The notes: generated by a model not told the origin, from the letters alone. A stretch of 64,000 nucleotides of DNA from Bacteroidales bacterium UBA2714 (GCA_002354035.1 DEKU01000071.1:3676-67675); one strand, 5' to 3'. Positions 42,429 to 52,780 are shown, counted from the stretch's first letter. Numbers and translations are program-made.

Positions 42429-43652
42429 TCATCTTGCTCCAGCCTCGTCCACATCGGGGTAAATCAGGTAACGGCTGCGTACCGCCCTGAACCGTTCCAA
42501 CCCCTCCTGCCACGAGGCCCGGATTTCCTCCTCCCCTGCCCCGCGCTCCAGCTGGAGGCGTAGCTCCGTAGTACCCGCTAACTTGTCGAAGAAGTTGTTT
42601 TTCAGGAAGAACATCCCCGGACGCGACAGGCTGTACATCATCCTGAGCCACGTGAGGTCGATGCACGGCAACGGTTCCACACCCCGAAGGTCAATCCCGA
42701 AGCACTTCTTGCCCCCTTGGGGAGTGAAGACCATAGCCGGGGCCTTCTGCTTGCCGAAGGTCGAACCACGGTCCCACACCGTGCTGAACGGGGTGCCTAT
42801 CACCTCGAAAGGCCAGTCGGTGCCGCGGCCCACGCTCACATTCGTCCCCTCAAAAAAGCAAAGACTGGGATACAGCGCCACCGCATGGGCGTTGCGCAGA
42901 TTAGGCGACGGGGCCACAGGCAACTCATAAACACTGCCGCGGTCATAACCTTGCATGGGCACCACCCCCAGCCTGCACCTCCTCCCGCCTTCCAGCCAGC
43001 CCTCGCCGTTTATCATGCGGGCATACTCGCCTATGGTCATGCCATACACAACCGGCACCGGGTGCATGCCCACAAACGACCGCAGCCGTGCCGTGTCCAG
43101 CACCGGCCCGTCGACATAATGGCCGTTGGGATTAGGCCGGTCCAGCACCAGCAGCGACACATCAGCCTCGGCGCAGGCCTCCATCACGTAATGCAACGTG
43201 CTGAGATAGGTATAGAAACGGCACCCTACATCCTGCAAATCGAAAACAACGACATCCACATCGGCCAGCTGAGCCCGCGTGGGCTTTTTGTTTTTGCCGT
43301 AGAGCGACACGATGGGAAGGCCCGACGCGGGGTCGACACCATTGTCCACATGGGCACCGGCGGCAGCTGTGCCGCGAAAGCCGTGTTCGGGACAAAATAT
43401 CTTCACCACCTCGACCCCCTGGCTCAGCAGGGTGTCCACCAAATGGGTGTGGCCCACCACCGAGGTCTGGTTGCCCACCACCGCCACCCTTGCGGGTGGA
43501 AAGATGGCATAGTCGCCAGCCAGCATCACCTCGGCCCCCACACGCAACTCGTTTTCCGCGCTGGGCGCAGACTGCTGAGCGCGGCATCCCGTGGCAAACA
43601 GCAATGCCGAACAACAGGCAAACAGCATATATCTGAACAGGTTGGCTCGCAT
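42429..43652 (-). CDS. namZ: Exo-beta-N-acetylmuramidase NamZ-like (DUF1343)
   Basis: A 407-residue exported or lipid-anchored protein (ACCSALLFATGCRA) of the DUF1343 family, whose characterised members release terminal N-acetylmuramic acid from peptidoglycan fragments. Landmarks are VAVVGNQTSVVG, IFCPEHGFRG, YGKNKKPTRAQL, FDLQDVGCRFYTYLSTLHYVM and LDRPNPNGHYVDGPVL. It lies in a minus-strand group dut-namZ-PorE-like-miaA, though separate transcription is possible. Confidence 0.9.
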   Translation of the reverse strand: MRANLFRYMLFACCSALLFATGCRAQQSAPSAENELRVGAEVMLAGDYAIFPPARVAVVGNQTSVVGHTHLVDTLLSQGVEVVKIFCPEHGFRGTAAAGAHVDNGVDPASGLPIVSLYGKNKKPTRAQLADVDVVVFDLQDVGCRFYTYLSTLHYVMEACAEADVSLLVLDRPNPNGHYVDGPVLDTARLRSFVGMHPVPVVYGMTIGEYARMINGEGWLEGGRRCRLGVVPMQGYDRGSVYELPVAPSPNLRNAHAVALYPSLCFFEGTNVSVGRGTDWPFEVIGTPFSTVWDRGSTFGKQKAPAMVFTPQGGKKCFGIDLRGVEPLPCIDLTWLRMMYSLSRPGMFFLKNNFFDKLAGTTELRLQLERGAGEEEIRASWQEGLERFRAVRSRYLIYPDVDEAGAR

Positions 43653-43687
43653 ATCCTGCCTCCTTTCATTCCCCTACGGTCCGGGGA

Positions 43688-44125
43688 CTATTTGCTGCCC
43701 GTGTGGCCGAAACCGCCCGTGCCGCGCTCGGAGTCGGTCAGTTGCTCCACTGCAACCACCTCGGCCTGCTCGTGCCGGGCAATCACCATCTGGGCAATGC
43801 GCTCACCGTCCTCAATCACAAAATCCTCGTCGCCGAGATTGATCAAGATGACACAAATCTCACCACGGTAGTCCGCGTCGATAGTCCCGGGCGAATTGAG
43901 CACGGTCACACCTTTTTTCAAAGCCAGCCCGCTGCGGGGACGCACCTGCGCCTCGTAGCCCTCGGGCAACTCCATAAACAAGCCCGTCTTGACCAGTCCG
44001 CGCTGCATGGGGCGCAGCGTGACGGGCCCTTCGGGCAGATAGGCGCGGAGGTCCATGCCCGCCGACTGGCCGGTGGCATAGCCCGGCAGGGGATGATGGC
44101 TTGTGTTGATAAACTTCACTTGCAT
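43688..44125 (-). CDS. dut: Deoxyuridine triphosphatase
   Basis: A 145-residue trimeric dUTPase that hydrolyses dUTP to dUMP. All five motifs are visible in order: GMDLRAYL, RPRSGLALKKG, NSPGTIDADYRGEICV, DGERIAQMVI and RGTGGFGHTG. The last replaces the usual Ser of GSTG with His, a modest variation seen at the motif V edge. It lies downstream of clpP on the same strand. Confidence 0.95.
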   Translation of the reverse strand: MQVKFINTSHHPLPGYATGQSAGMDLRAYLPEGPVTLRPMQRGLVKTGLFMELPEGYEAQVRPRSGLALKKGVTVLNSPGTIDADYRGEICVILINLGDEDFVIEDGERIAQMVIARHEQAEVVAVEQLTDSERGTGGFGHTGSK

Positions 44126-44204
44126 GGCATCAAGGTTTTGTCGGGCGGGGAGGAGGGCGGCAGCGTGTGCAGTCCGCCGTCCTCCCTCGCCGCCCAGAGG
44201 GTCA

Positions 44205-44876
44205 CTACTCGGCGGTTTTCTTGGTCAGCACCTCATCTATCATGCCGTAGGCCTTGGCCTCCTCGGCAGTGAACCAGTGGTCGCGGTCGCTGTCCTTCTC
44301 CACCTGTTCGAAAGTCTGGCCGCTGTGGTTGGCGATGATTTCGTACAGTTCCTTTTTCAGCTTCAGAATCTCGCGCACCGTGATTTCCATATCCGTGGCC
44401 TGGCCGTCGGCGCCACCCATGGGCTGGTGAATCATCACGCGGGCGTGGGGCAGGGCGCAACGCATCCCCTTCTCGCCGGCGCAGAGCAACACGCTGGCCA
44501 TCGAGGCGGCCAGACCCGTGCAGATGGTGGCAATCTTGGGCTGGATATACTGCATGGTGTCGTAAATTCCCAACCCGGCATACACTGAGCCTCCGGGCGA
44601 GTTGAGGTAAATCTGGATGTCCTTCTCGCTGTCCACACTCTCCAAAAAGAGCAGCTGGGCCTGAATCACATTGGCCGTATAGTCGTCGATGGCGGTGCCG
44701 AGGAAGATGATGCGGTCCATCATCAAACGGCTGAACACATCCATCTGGGCCACATTGAGCTGGCGCTCCTCAACGATGTAAGGGGTGAGCGAATTATTGA
44801 TGGCCGAAGTATACTTGGCATAGGTAGTGCTGCTGATGCCACGGTGTTTGGTGGCATATTTCTCAAATTCTGTCAT
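44205..44876 (-). CDS. clpP: ATP-dependent Clp protease proteolytic subunit
   Basis: A 223-residue serine protease. Catalytic Ser is in GLAASMASV (Ser125) and His in HARVMIHQPMGG (His150), 25 residues apart as in other ClpP proteins; the Asp is in DSDRDHWFT. An N-terminal extension of about 25 residues precedes the mature region. Its partner clpX is about 14 kb away at 29279-30538. The 519 bases upstream (44877-45395) hold A/T-rich and C-rich stretches and the adhesin promoter only. Confidence 0.95.
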   Translation of the reverse strand: MTEFEKYATKHRGISSTTYAKYTSAINNSLTPYIVEERQLNVAQMDVFSRLMMDRIIFLGTAIDDYTANVIQAQLLFLESVDSEKDIQIYLNSPGGSVYAGLGIYDTMQYIQPKIATICTGLAASMASVLLCAGEKGMRCALPHARVMIHQPMGGADGQATDMEITVREILKLKKELYEIIANHSGQTFEQVEKDSDRDHWFTAEEAKAYGMIDEVLTKKTAE

Positions 44877-45303
44877 TTGTTATTACTGTTTGTTATTAAG
44901 TGACCTCCTAACGCAAAAAAGGCAATAAAATTGCCCCGCCTTCCAAAAAAAGCACGGCGTGCCGTCCGCCTCCCCCTCCACCCTCCGGCCCGGCCTTGCC
45001 TCTGGTCCGTGTCCCCGCTGCCCTACCCCTGCCTCGGTTCTGCATCAGCTCATTTCACATTGCTTTATTTGCATTTCTCCATCAGTTAGACAATTGGCAA
45101 TAAGAGAACGATAAACTAACAATAAACTAAATGTTGCAAATGATGAGAAGAACGGCAGCATCGGACTCTTTTCATCTTTTTAACAAGAATGCACAACTTC
45201 ATATTTGCAATATTTTTCAGCAGGTTATGTTTTTCTTTACATGTTTACTTGGTTTTTGTTGACAAAAAAGGCACAAATAAGTCAGTGAATGACATTTATT
45301 TTG

Positions 45304-45311
45304 TAATTTTG
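45304..45311 (+). promoter_or_regulatory. -7 box for the T9SS adhesin gene
   Basis: TAATTTTG, 84 bases before the ATG, without a well-spaced -33. The intervening leader is A/T-rich. Confidence 0.45.
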
Positions 45312-45395
45312 CATCTCATTAAAATATGGTACGAATGGAGATATAAGTTACTATTTTTTTTATAATTTAATCCTAAGCAACACTCAAAAAAAATC

Positions 45396-48300
45396 ATGAA
45401 ACGTATCTACAGATTCTTAACGCTGTTTGCGCTCATGGGGTGCTTTACTGCCCAGGCGCAGATTACGACATTTCCCTACACGCAGGGGTTTGACAGCGGG
45501 ATGGACGGTTGGACGGTGGTCGACCAAGATGCCGACGGCCACAACTGGTTCCGCTCCACGGGAGTTGACGAGGGCGTGCTGCCCCATGGCGGGAGCCACT
45601 ATGCATCGTCGTGGTCGTACGATGCCGACCCCAGTGGGGACTATGACGCATGGTATCCCAACAACTTCCTGATCAGTCCGGCCATCACCGTGCCCACAAG
45701 CCTTACGCTCTCGTACTGGGTGATGCGCGGCTGCAACAGCTACGCGGACCGGTATGCACTCTATGTCAGTACCGACACTTCGCTGAGCGCCATTCTTGCC
45801 ACAACTCCGCTGGTGAGCGAGATTCCGCCTTATGCTTGGACTGAGCGCACTTTTTCGCTTGACAGTTTTACGGGCCAGACGGTCTACATCGTGTTCCGTC
45901 ATTACAACAGCGATGACAATTGCGCCATAATGGTGGACGACGTGGCTTTGCGCATGCCGGGCATGCCGGAAGTGAGCATGCCTGCCACACTCGCAGCCGG
46001 TCTGAACCAACCCCTCACCATCACCGCCAACGTAGTGGGTGCCGTCCCCATCAGCTACAGCTGGAGCTCGCTGATGCAGGGCAGCGGCGACGCCACCATG
46101 ACGGCCAACAATAACGTCCTGACCATCACCTATAGCAACGATGGAGTTGACACCATCACACTTGTGGCCAGCAACTCGCATGGCTCCGACACCGCCACGA
46201 CGGTGGTGAATGTGACCGACATGGCCTCAATCGACACGTATCCTTATTTCACCTCCTTTGAGCCTGGCGACGACGTAAACTGGCAGATGGTCAACGGCTC
46301 TACCAACGGCTGGGCTATCGACACGGCCACCCACAGCGGCACCGGCAGCCACTCGCTCTACATCAGCAACGACAATGGTGCCAGCTATGCCTACAACAGC
46401 GGCGTGGCCTCAGTGTCGTACGCCTATCGTGCCTTCGACTTTGACACCGGGTCGTACACCTACACCTTCGACTGGAAAGGACACGGCGACGGTTCTTATC
46501 ACTATCTGCGTGCTTTCCTCGCACCTGCGACATACCAATTCACAGCCGACCAGACCCTCACAGGCCTCGACGATGCCACTGTCCCCGACGGCTGCATTGC
46601 CCTCGACAACGGTTACCTGAGCGGATCGGACACTTGGCACACTATAACCGGCACTTTCGACATATCCTCCAGCGCTACATATAATATGGTGTTTGTTTGG
46701 ATCAACGACAGCTACTCCAATTCCAATAGTCCCGCCGCCATCGATAACATTGGCGTCAGCCTCATCACCTGCCCTGCCCCCACCAACCTGACCATCACGA
46801 ACGCCTCGTTCGACGAGCTTACGCTGGGTTGGACCTCCCGCGGTACGGAGTCGGAGTGGGCAGTCAGCGTCAACTATGGTGAGTGGGAACCAGCGTACAC
46901 CAACCCCTACACCATCAGCAACCTCACTCCTGGCACCAACTATAACATCCGTCTCCGCGCCGTTTGCGGATATGACGACACCAGCCTGGTGGCCACCATC
47001 AGCGGCACCACGGCCTGCTCAAGCATCGACAGCCTGCCGTGGTCGGAGGGCTTTGAGAGCTACGCCACCACTACTATCCAAGCCCAAGTGAACTGCTGGG
47101 ACTTTGTTCGCGGTTCGAGTACCAGTTCATACATCTCCATCACCAGCACGAGCAGCCGAGTCCACACCGGCAGCCGTTCGATGCGTTTCAGCGGCTATGC
47201 CGCCACTCCCCTTATGGCCATTCTGCCTCCCTTCTCTGAACCCATCAGCGGACTGGAGCTGAGCTTCTGGTGCATGGCCGAGAACACCACCACTTCCGGC
47301 AATCTGCGCGTGGGCTATATTACCGACCCCAACGACAGCAGCACTTTCGTGCAGACCGCTTTCATCACCAATACCGGCCACACATCTTATACCCTTGAGG
47401 AGGTGACCTTTGTGGGAGCTCCCGACAGCGCCCGCATCGCCATCCAGCAGGTGCAAAACAGCAACAACAATTATTGGTGGTGGATTGATGACATTGAAGT
47501 GCATGTGGCTCCTGAATGCACTCGCCCGAACGGCGTTACCGTCAGCGATGTGACCCAAAACGGCGCCACATTCACCATCAACGATCCCGCCGCCGCCTAC
47601 TATTATCATTTCTCCTTATTACAGGGCAGCGACACCCTTGTCAACGAGACTGTTTACGACACCATCGTAACCATCGACACCCTTGCACCCGGCACCACCT
47701 ATACGGTTGTGGTCAGCACCATCTGCAATGACAGTACAGAGACTCAAACCGTAAGCAACCATTTCTCTACCCGTTGCACACCCATCAACTCCTTGCCTTG
47801 GTCGGATGGTTTCGAGGACTATGCCACCGCCAACCAGGCACAGATCAACTGCTGGGATATTGTCCGCGGTTCGAGCGCCAGTGCCAATGTGAGCATTGTC
47901 AGTGCCTCCACCCGTGTACACTCGGGTTCGAATTCCCTGCGGTTCAACGGCTGTGCCTCTACGCCTCTGATGGTCATCCTGCCCGAGTTTGAGGAGCCTG
48001 TCAGCAATCTCGAACTGAGTTTCTGGTGCATGGCTGAAAACACAACCACCTCTGGCAATCTCCGCGTGGGATATATCACCAACCCTGCCGACTCCAGCAC
48101 CTTTGTCCAGACCGCCTTTATCACCAACACTGGCCACACCTCCTACACCCTGGAGGAGGTGACCTTCACCGGCGCCCCCGACAGCGCCCGCATCGCTATC
48201 CAGCAGGTGCAGGACGACAACAATAACTACTGGTGGTGGATTGACGACCTGGATGTGCATGTCGCTCCTGTGTGTGCCCGTCCTGTCAGTGTGACAGCTA

Positions 48301-50552
48301 ACGACATCACCGAAAACGAAGCCACCATTGCCATCTACGACACCGCATGGGCTGGCTCATACCATTTAGTGCTGCTCAATGGCACCGACACCGTAGCGGA
48401 CACCACCTTGAACGACACTTTGTTCTATATTGACACCCTCACTGCCGCTACTATATACACGGTGACTGTGAGCACCATCTGCCCCGACGGCACCGAGACC
48501 TCAACCGTCAGCACCACGTTCAACACCTTGTGTGGCGCCGTCAGCATCTTCCCCTGGCTTGAAGACTTCAACTCTGATGTCTCATGGATGTGCTGGACCG
48601 GCTACGATTTGGACAACAACACCAACACTAACTGGAGCCGCAACTCGAACGGCTATGCCACCTCGTCCTTTAACCAAGAAGGCAACGCCAACGACTGGCT
48701 CATCACTCCCGCCATCGCTGTGCCTGAAAATGCCAACGGGTTCTCACTGTCGTGGATGGCTTATGGCAATTCCTACGGCAGCTACCTCACTCACCTCACT
48801 GTGCGCATCTCCAACCAAGGCACCGACACAGCCGACTTCACAGATGTCATCTATTCCGACTACCTGCCCGACCACACCTGGACCAACTTCGTCGCGTCGC
48901 TTAGCAACTACGCGGGCGACTCAATCCATGTTGCCTTTATCCATGACAGCTATAATGACAACGGTCCCCGTATCGACAGCGTGGGTGTCAGCTACATACT
49001 GAAACCCAATGTGAGCCTTCCCACCAGTATCTCCCGCGCCGATGTGGGTATTGACCTCGGCATCCGCGCTATCCTCAACAGTGGCGACACCACCGCCCTC
49101 AACTACAGCTGGAGCAACACGCTGGCAGGATCGACCCTGACTGCCATGGGCGACAGCGTGAGCATTGCCTACACCGCCGCCGGCATCGACACCGTCACCG
49201 TTGTGGCCACCAACAGCTATGGCTCTGACACAGCAAGTGCTGTAATCAACGTGCGCAACTGCTCCACCGTTTCCACTTTCCCCTTTACAGAGGGATTTGA
49301 AAGCGGCGACCTGGGCTGCTGGAACACCATTGATGCCAACAACGACGGACACAACTGGTACTTTGGAAGCGAAGAGTACAGCCTATACCTGTCCTACGTG
49401 ACTCCTCACACCGGGAATGAATGCCTCATCAGTGAATCGTACACCATGACTACCTCCACAGCCGTCACTCCCGACAACTACCTCGTTTCGCCTGCTATAG
49501 CAGTCCCCGCCACCGGCACCACTACCCTCACATGGTACGACTACTCGTATCGAATTTATCCGGCTGAACACTATTCGGTCTATGTCTCCACCACTGGCAC
49601 CACCACCGCCGACTTCCTGGCCACCACAGCCGTCTTCGACACCATTTTGAGCAGCGACAGCTTATGGCACCAGCGCTCGGTAGACCTCTCTACCTATGCC
49701 GGTCAGACCATCAATATTGCTTTCCGCCACCACGACTGCTACGATGAATACTTCATGGCACTGGACGACATCTCCGTCACCCACGAGGCCTATATCCCTG
49801 CCGAGTACACCGTCACCCTGACCTCTGCCGATACCACTATGGGTACCGTAAGCCCTGCCGGCAGCACTACCGTCACCGAGGGCGACTCCATCACCGTCAC
49901 CGCCATTCCCAACGAAGGCTACCACTTTGTCAACTGGACCGACCAGAACGGAACATCTGCCAACGACGCACAGAGTTTCACATTCATAGTCACGGCCGAC
50001 ATCAGCCTCACCGCTAACTTTGCCGCCGACAGCACTCCCCAGACCGAATGCCTGATCCCGACCGATGTGGCCGTCAGCAACATCACCGCCACCTCGGCTT
50101 CCATCAGCTGGACAGCCAATGGCAACGAACAGGCTTGGATTATTGCCTATGGCAGCCAGCAGGTTGTTGCCAACAGCAACCCCTACACCCTTGCCGACCT
50201 TGCTCCCAGCACCAGCTACACTGTTAAAGTGCAAGCCCTCTGCGGCGAGGGTATCACCAGCGATTGGAGCGACTCCATCACCTTCACCACCTTGCAGGGC
50301 GAAGGCATAGACGACGTGGCCTCCTCGGCCGTGAAACTCTATCCCAATCCCGCTACAACGGTGTTGAACATCGAAGGCCTCGAGGGCCAAACGCTTGTAG
50401 CCATCATGGACGTCAACGGACGTGTCTGCGGGCAATGGACCGTGGAGAGCGCCAACACCTCGCTCGACATCAGCCGTCTGTCTCAAGGGGCCTACTTTGT
50501 CCGCATCACCGGAGCCAAGACAAACACTATCCGCAAACTTGTGGTAAAGTAG
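45396..50552 (+). CDS. Giant multidomain surface protein with T9SS type A sorting domain
   Basis: A 1718-residue secreted protein. A signal peptide (FLTLFALMGCFTAQAQ) is followed by a cleaved-adhesin/choice-of-anchor J jellyroll domain (about 25-185), an Ig-like domain, a second jellyroll, and FnIII modules (about 460-540). Two near-identical blocks of about 253 residues follow (541-793 and 794-1045), then a third related jellyroll, Ig and adhesin-like domains (to about 1460), and a repeat domain beginning YTVTLTSADTTMGTVSPAG (about 1467). Another FnIII precedes the C-terminal T9SS signal (LYPNPATTVLNIEGLEGQT ... GAYFVRITGAKTNTIRKLVV, about 1647-1718). Likely exported by T9SS and surface attached; ligand unknown. 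A terminator follows. Confidence 0.93.
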   Translation: MKRIYRFLTLFALMGCFTAQAQITTFPYTQGFDSGMDGWTVVDQDADGHNWFRSTGVDEGVLPHGGSHYASSWSYDADPSGDYDAWYPNNFLISPAITVPTSLTLSYWVMRGCNSYADRYALYVSTDTSLSAILATTPLVSEIPPYAWTERTFSLDSFTGQTVYIVFRHYNSDDNCAIMVDDVALRMPGMPEVSMPATLAAGLNQPLTITANVVGAVPISYSWSSLMQGSGDATMTANNNVLTITYSNDGVDTITLVASNSHGSDTATTVVNVTDMASIDTYPYFTSFEPGDDVNWQMVNGSTNGWAIDTATHSGTGSHSLYISNDNGASYAYNSGVASVSYAYRAFDFDTGSYTYTFDWKGHGDGSYHYLRAFLAPATYQFTADQTLTGLDDATVPDGCIALDNGYLSGSDTWHTITGTFDISSSATYNMVFVWINDSYSNSNSPAAIDNIGVSLITCPAPTNLTITNASFDELTLGWTSRGTESEWAVSVNYGEWEPAYTNPYTISNLTPGTNYNIRLRAVCGYDDTSLVATISGTTACSSIDSLPWSEGFESYATTTIQAQVNCWDFVRGSSTSSYISITSTSSRVHTGSRSMRFSGYAATPLMAILPPFSEPISGLELSFWCMAENTTTSGNLRVGYITDPNDSSTFVQTAFITNTGHTSYTLEEVTFVGAPDSARIAIQQVQNSNNNYWWWIDDIEVHVAPECTRPNGVTVSDVTQNGATFTINDPAAAYYYHFSLLQGSDTLVNETVYDTIVTIDTLAPGTTYTVVVSTICNDSTETQTVSNHFSTRCTPINSLPWSDGFEDYATANQAQINCWDIVRGSSASANVSIVSASTRVHSGSNSLRFNGCASTPLMVILPEFEEPVSNLELSFWCMAENTTTSGNLRVGYITNPADSSTFVQTAFITNTGHTSYTLEEVTFTGAPDSARIAIQQVQDDNNNYWWWIDDLDVHVAPVCARPVSVTANDITENEATIAIYDTAWAGSYHLVLLNGTDTVADTTLNDTLFYIDTLTAATIYTVTVSTICPDGTETSTVSTTFNTLCGAVSIFPWLEDFNSDVSWMCWTGYDLDNNTNTNWSRNSNGYATSSFNQEGNANDWLITPAIAVPENANGFSLSWMAYGNSYGSYLTHLTVRISNQGTDTADFTDVIYSDYLPDHTWTNFVASLSNYAGDSIHVAFIHDSYNDNGPRIDSVGVSYILKPNVSLPTSISRADVGIDLGIRAILNSGDTTALNYSWSNTLAGSTLTAMGDSVSIAYTAAGIDTVTVVATNSYGSDTASAVINVRNCSTVSTFPFTEGFESGDLGCWNTIDANNDGHNWYFGSEEYSLYLSYVTPHTGNECLISESYTMTTSTAVTPDNYLVSPAIAVPATGTTTLTWYDYSYRIYPAEHYSVYVSTTGTTTADFLATTAVFDTILSSDSLWHQRSVDLSTYAGQTINIAFRHHDCYDEYFMALDDISVTHEAYIPAEYTVTLTSADTTMGTVSPAGSTTVTEGDSITVTAIPNEGYHFVNWTDQNGTSANDAQSFTFIVTADISLTANFAADSTPQTECLIPTDVAVSNITATSASISWTANGNEQAWIIAYGSQQVVANSNPYTLADLAPSTSYTVKVQALCGEGITSDWSDSITFTTLQGEGIDDVASSAVKLYPNPATTVLNIEGLEGQTLVAIMDVNGRVCGQWTVESANTSLDISRLSQGAYFVRITGAKTNTIRKLVVK
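47017..48530 (+). repeat. Two long in-frame direct repeats within the adhesin gene
   Basis: Each unit is about 760 bases and encodes 253 residues; both contain LELSFWCMAENTTTSGNLRV and TSYTLEEVTF. Similarity is high in the middle and weaker at the ends, pointing to duplication with subsequent gene conversion. Confidence 0.8.
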
Positions 50553-50604
50553 TCTTCCCGACACATCCCCAATAGCGAGTCTCGCTGTAGACTCCCTCTA
50601 CCTT

Positions 50605-50640
50605 CAAGCCCTGGTCCGCCACGGACCGGGGCTTGTTTCT
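50605..50640 (+). terminator. Terminator after the adhesin gene
   Basis: CAAGCCCTGGTCCG pairs with CGGACCGGGGCTTG (one mismatch) around a short CCA loop, followed by TTTCTT. Confidence 0.75.
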
Positions 50641-50775
50641 TCCTCCCCCATCCCGCCCATCATCGTCCCATGTAGGTGCCGCAAAGGCCACAGCCAATGC
50701 CCTTCCCCAAGACTTCGCAAATTTGAAATAAGATTAAAAATGCACAATCGAGATGGCGTATTCGATTTTTTTACG

Positions 50776-50783
50776 TACCTTTG
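50776..50783 (+). promoter_or_regulatory. -7 box for the M23 peptidase gene
   Basis: TACCTTTG, matching TAnnTTTG, eleven bases before the ATG at 50794. The leader is short and no good -33 was found. Confidence 0.55.
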
Positions 50784-50793
50784 CACTATTATT

Positions 50794-51999
50794 ATGAAGA
50801 AGTATATACATTATATCGTACTGATTCTGATGGTAGTTGTGCCTTTTTACTCCAATGCCCAGAATCGTCCTAACGCAAAACAGAACAAAAACAAGCCCCG
50901 CGTGTATGCCAACACCCAAGGTGGGCAGATAAAACACAACAAGCTGGTGAAAACCAGCGACCCAGACGACGAATACTCAGGTGTGCGCACCGAGCCTTAT
51001 GGCCTGAAGAAACCCAAAAAGAAGGTGAACAACGACACCGTCGACATAGCCGACGACGTGGAACAGAAACCCTCCTATCAAGAACCCTATTTTTTTGAAG
51101 AAAACCCACAGGACAAAGAGCACGACATCGTAGACAAAAAGAATGCACAAAAGGAGCGACCCGGCACTCCCGAAGAGACTGTGGATGAAGAGGGCATGGG
51201 CATCGTAACGCCACACTATGCTCTCTCCCAGCAGGACGACCCCGGAACTGACAGCGAAGAAGACATCCTCATGGCAGGCGACTCCTCACTGGTTCACACG
51301 CTCAAGATGGACATCTCCGAGATGGCTCCCATCGACCTTAAACTCACCGACCCCGACCACGGCAAATTCTTTGTTTTCCCCACCCCCGACCACGCTCGCC
51401 CAACCTCCCATTTTGGTCCCCGCCGCCGTCGTTTCCACTACGGCCTCGACTTGGCCATGCCCACTGGCGAGCCCATCTATGCCGCTTTCGACGGTGTGGT
51501 GCGGTTCTCTAAATACAACCGATCCTACGGTCACCTCATCGTCATCCGGCACGACAACGGACTGGAGACCTATTATGCCCACCTCTCCAAACGCCATGTG
51601 GCCCCTGGCACCCGTGTCAAGGCCGGCGAGGAGATAGGCCTTTGCGGCAACACAGGCCGCTCACGGGGCAGCCACCTCCACTTCGAAATCCGCTACAATG
51701 GCAACGCCATGAATCCCGAAAACGTGATAAGCTGCGAAACCCGCACTCTCATCAAACCCACCCTCCACCTCACCAAAGACTCCTTCCGCAAAGTGGCCAA
51801 ACGGGGCTACAGCAACCAAAGCTCCAAGTCACGCGTGGGCAACTACAGCAACGGTGGCAAAACCTACAAAATCCGCACCGGCGACACCCTCAGCCGCATA
51901 GCCAAGCGCAACGGCACCACCGTCAGTAAGCTTTGCCAGCTCAACGGCATCAGCGAAAACACCATCCTCCGTCCCGGTCGTACTATCAGACTTAGATAA
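50794..51999 (+). CDS. M23 metallopeptidase with C-terminal LysM (peptidoglycan hydrolase)
   Basis: A 401-residue envelope protein. A signal helix (about 5-27) leads into a long acidic, Lys/Asp-rich linker to about 190. The M23 (lysostaphin-like) domain contains SHFGPRRRRFHYGLDLAMPT, where His and Asp are metal ligands, and SRGSHLHFEIRYNG with the HxH motif. A LysM domain (YKIRTGDTLSRIAKRNGTTV) lies at the C-terminus. The start is the ATG at 50794, before the hydrophobic signal. It probably cleaves peptide cross-links during growth or division and is followed by trmD six bases later. Confidence 0.92.
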   Translation: MKKYIHYIVLILMVVVPFYSNAQNRPNAKQNKNKPRVYANTQGGQIKHNKLVKTSDPDDEYSGVRTEPYGLKKPKKKVNNDTVDIADDVEQKPSYQEPYFFEENPQDKEHDIVDKKNAQKERPGTPEETVDEEGMGIVTPHYALSQQDDPGTDSEEDILMAGDSSLVHTLKMDISEMAPIDLKLTDPDHGKFFVFPTPDHARPTSHFGPRRRRFHYGLDLAMPTGEPIYAAFDGVVRFSKYNRSYGHLIVIRHDNGLETYYAHLSKRHVAPGTRVKAGEEIGLCGNTGRSRGSHLHFEIRYNGNAMNPENVISCETRTLIKPTLHLTKDSFRKVAKRGYSNQSSKSRVGNYSNGGKTYKIRTGDTLSRIAKRNGTTVSKLCQLNGISENTILRPGRTIRLR

Positions 52000-52005
52000 A
52001 TTCCT

Positions 52006-52698
52006 ATGCGCCTCGACATTCTCACCCTTTTCCCCAACATGATGTCCATGTTTTTCGAGGAGTCCATCATCAGCCGGGCTCAGAAAAAAGGCATCGTCGA
52101 GGTCGTCTTCCACAACCTGCACGACTATTCCCTGTCGCGCTATGGCAGCGTGGACGACTATCCCTACGGTGGTGGCGCCGGCATGGTCATGGCCGTCGAA
52201 CCCTTAGCCAACTGCATCGAGGAGCTGCAATCCCAACGCACCTACGACGAAATTATCTATACCGCTCCCGACGGGCAGATGCTCTCCCAGCCCTTGGCCA
52301 ACACCCTCTCCTTGAAAGAGAACCTCATGATTCTCTGCGGCCACTACAAAGGTGTGGACGAGCGCATCCGTGAACACTTCATCACCATGGAAATCTCCAT
52401 CGGCGACTACGTCCTGACAGGCGGCGAACTGGCAGCCGCCGTCATCTCCGACACTGTCATCCGGCTTATCCCTGGAGTGATAGGCGACGAGCAATCCGCA
52501 CTAAGCGACTCGTTCCAGGACGGCCTTGTGGCTCCGCCCGAATACACACGTCCGCCCGAGTTCCGCGGCTGGCGCGTTCCCGATGTCCTCCTCAGCGGCA
52601 ATCATGCCAAAATTGAACAATGGCGTATGCAGCAAGCTATCGAGCGCACACGCCAACGCCGTCCCGCACTGCTGGGCGATGACCAGACAAAGCACTAA
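52006..52698 (+). CDS. trmD: tRNA (guanine-N1)-methyltransferase
   Basis: A 230-residue SPOUT methyltransferase modifying G37 next to the anticodon. Typical segments are MRLDILTLFPNMMSMFFEES, DDYPYGGGAGMVMAVEPL, ILCGHYKGVDERIREHFI and SIGDYVLTGGELAAAVISD. These match the trefoil-knot SAM-binding region of TrmD. It is apparently cotranscribed with the M23 peptidase gene, a combination I cannot explain functionally. Confidence 0.95.
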   Translation: MRLDILTLFPNMMSMFFEESIISRAQKKGIVEVVFHNLHDYSLSRYGSVDDYPYGGGAGMVMAVEPLANCIEELQSQRTYDEIIYTAPDGQMLSQPLANTLSLKENLMILCGHYKGVDERIREHFITMEISIGDYVLTGGELAAAVISDTVIRLIPGVIGDEQSALSDSFQDGLVAPPEYTRPPEFRGWRVPDVLLSGNHAKIEQWRMQQAIERTRQRRPALLGDDQTKH

Positions 52699-52725
52699 CC
52701 TCCCCCGCACCGGCACAATACAACA

Positions 52726-52756
52726 CTCTCCTGCACCGTGACCCAATGCAGGAGAG
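52726..52756. terminator. Convergent hairpin between trmD and the minus-strand gene
   Basis: CTCTCCTGCA pairs perfectly with TGCAGGAGAG around an 11-base loop, positioned between convergent genes. No strong T run on either side, so it is only a possible bidirectional terminator. Confidence 0.45.
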
Positions 52757-52780
52757 CGAAAAGATTTCAGCCGCCCGTGT

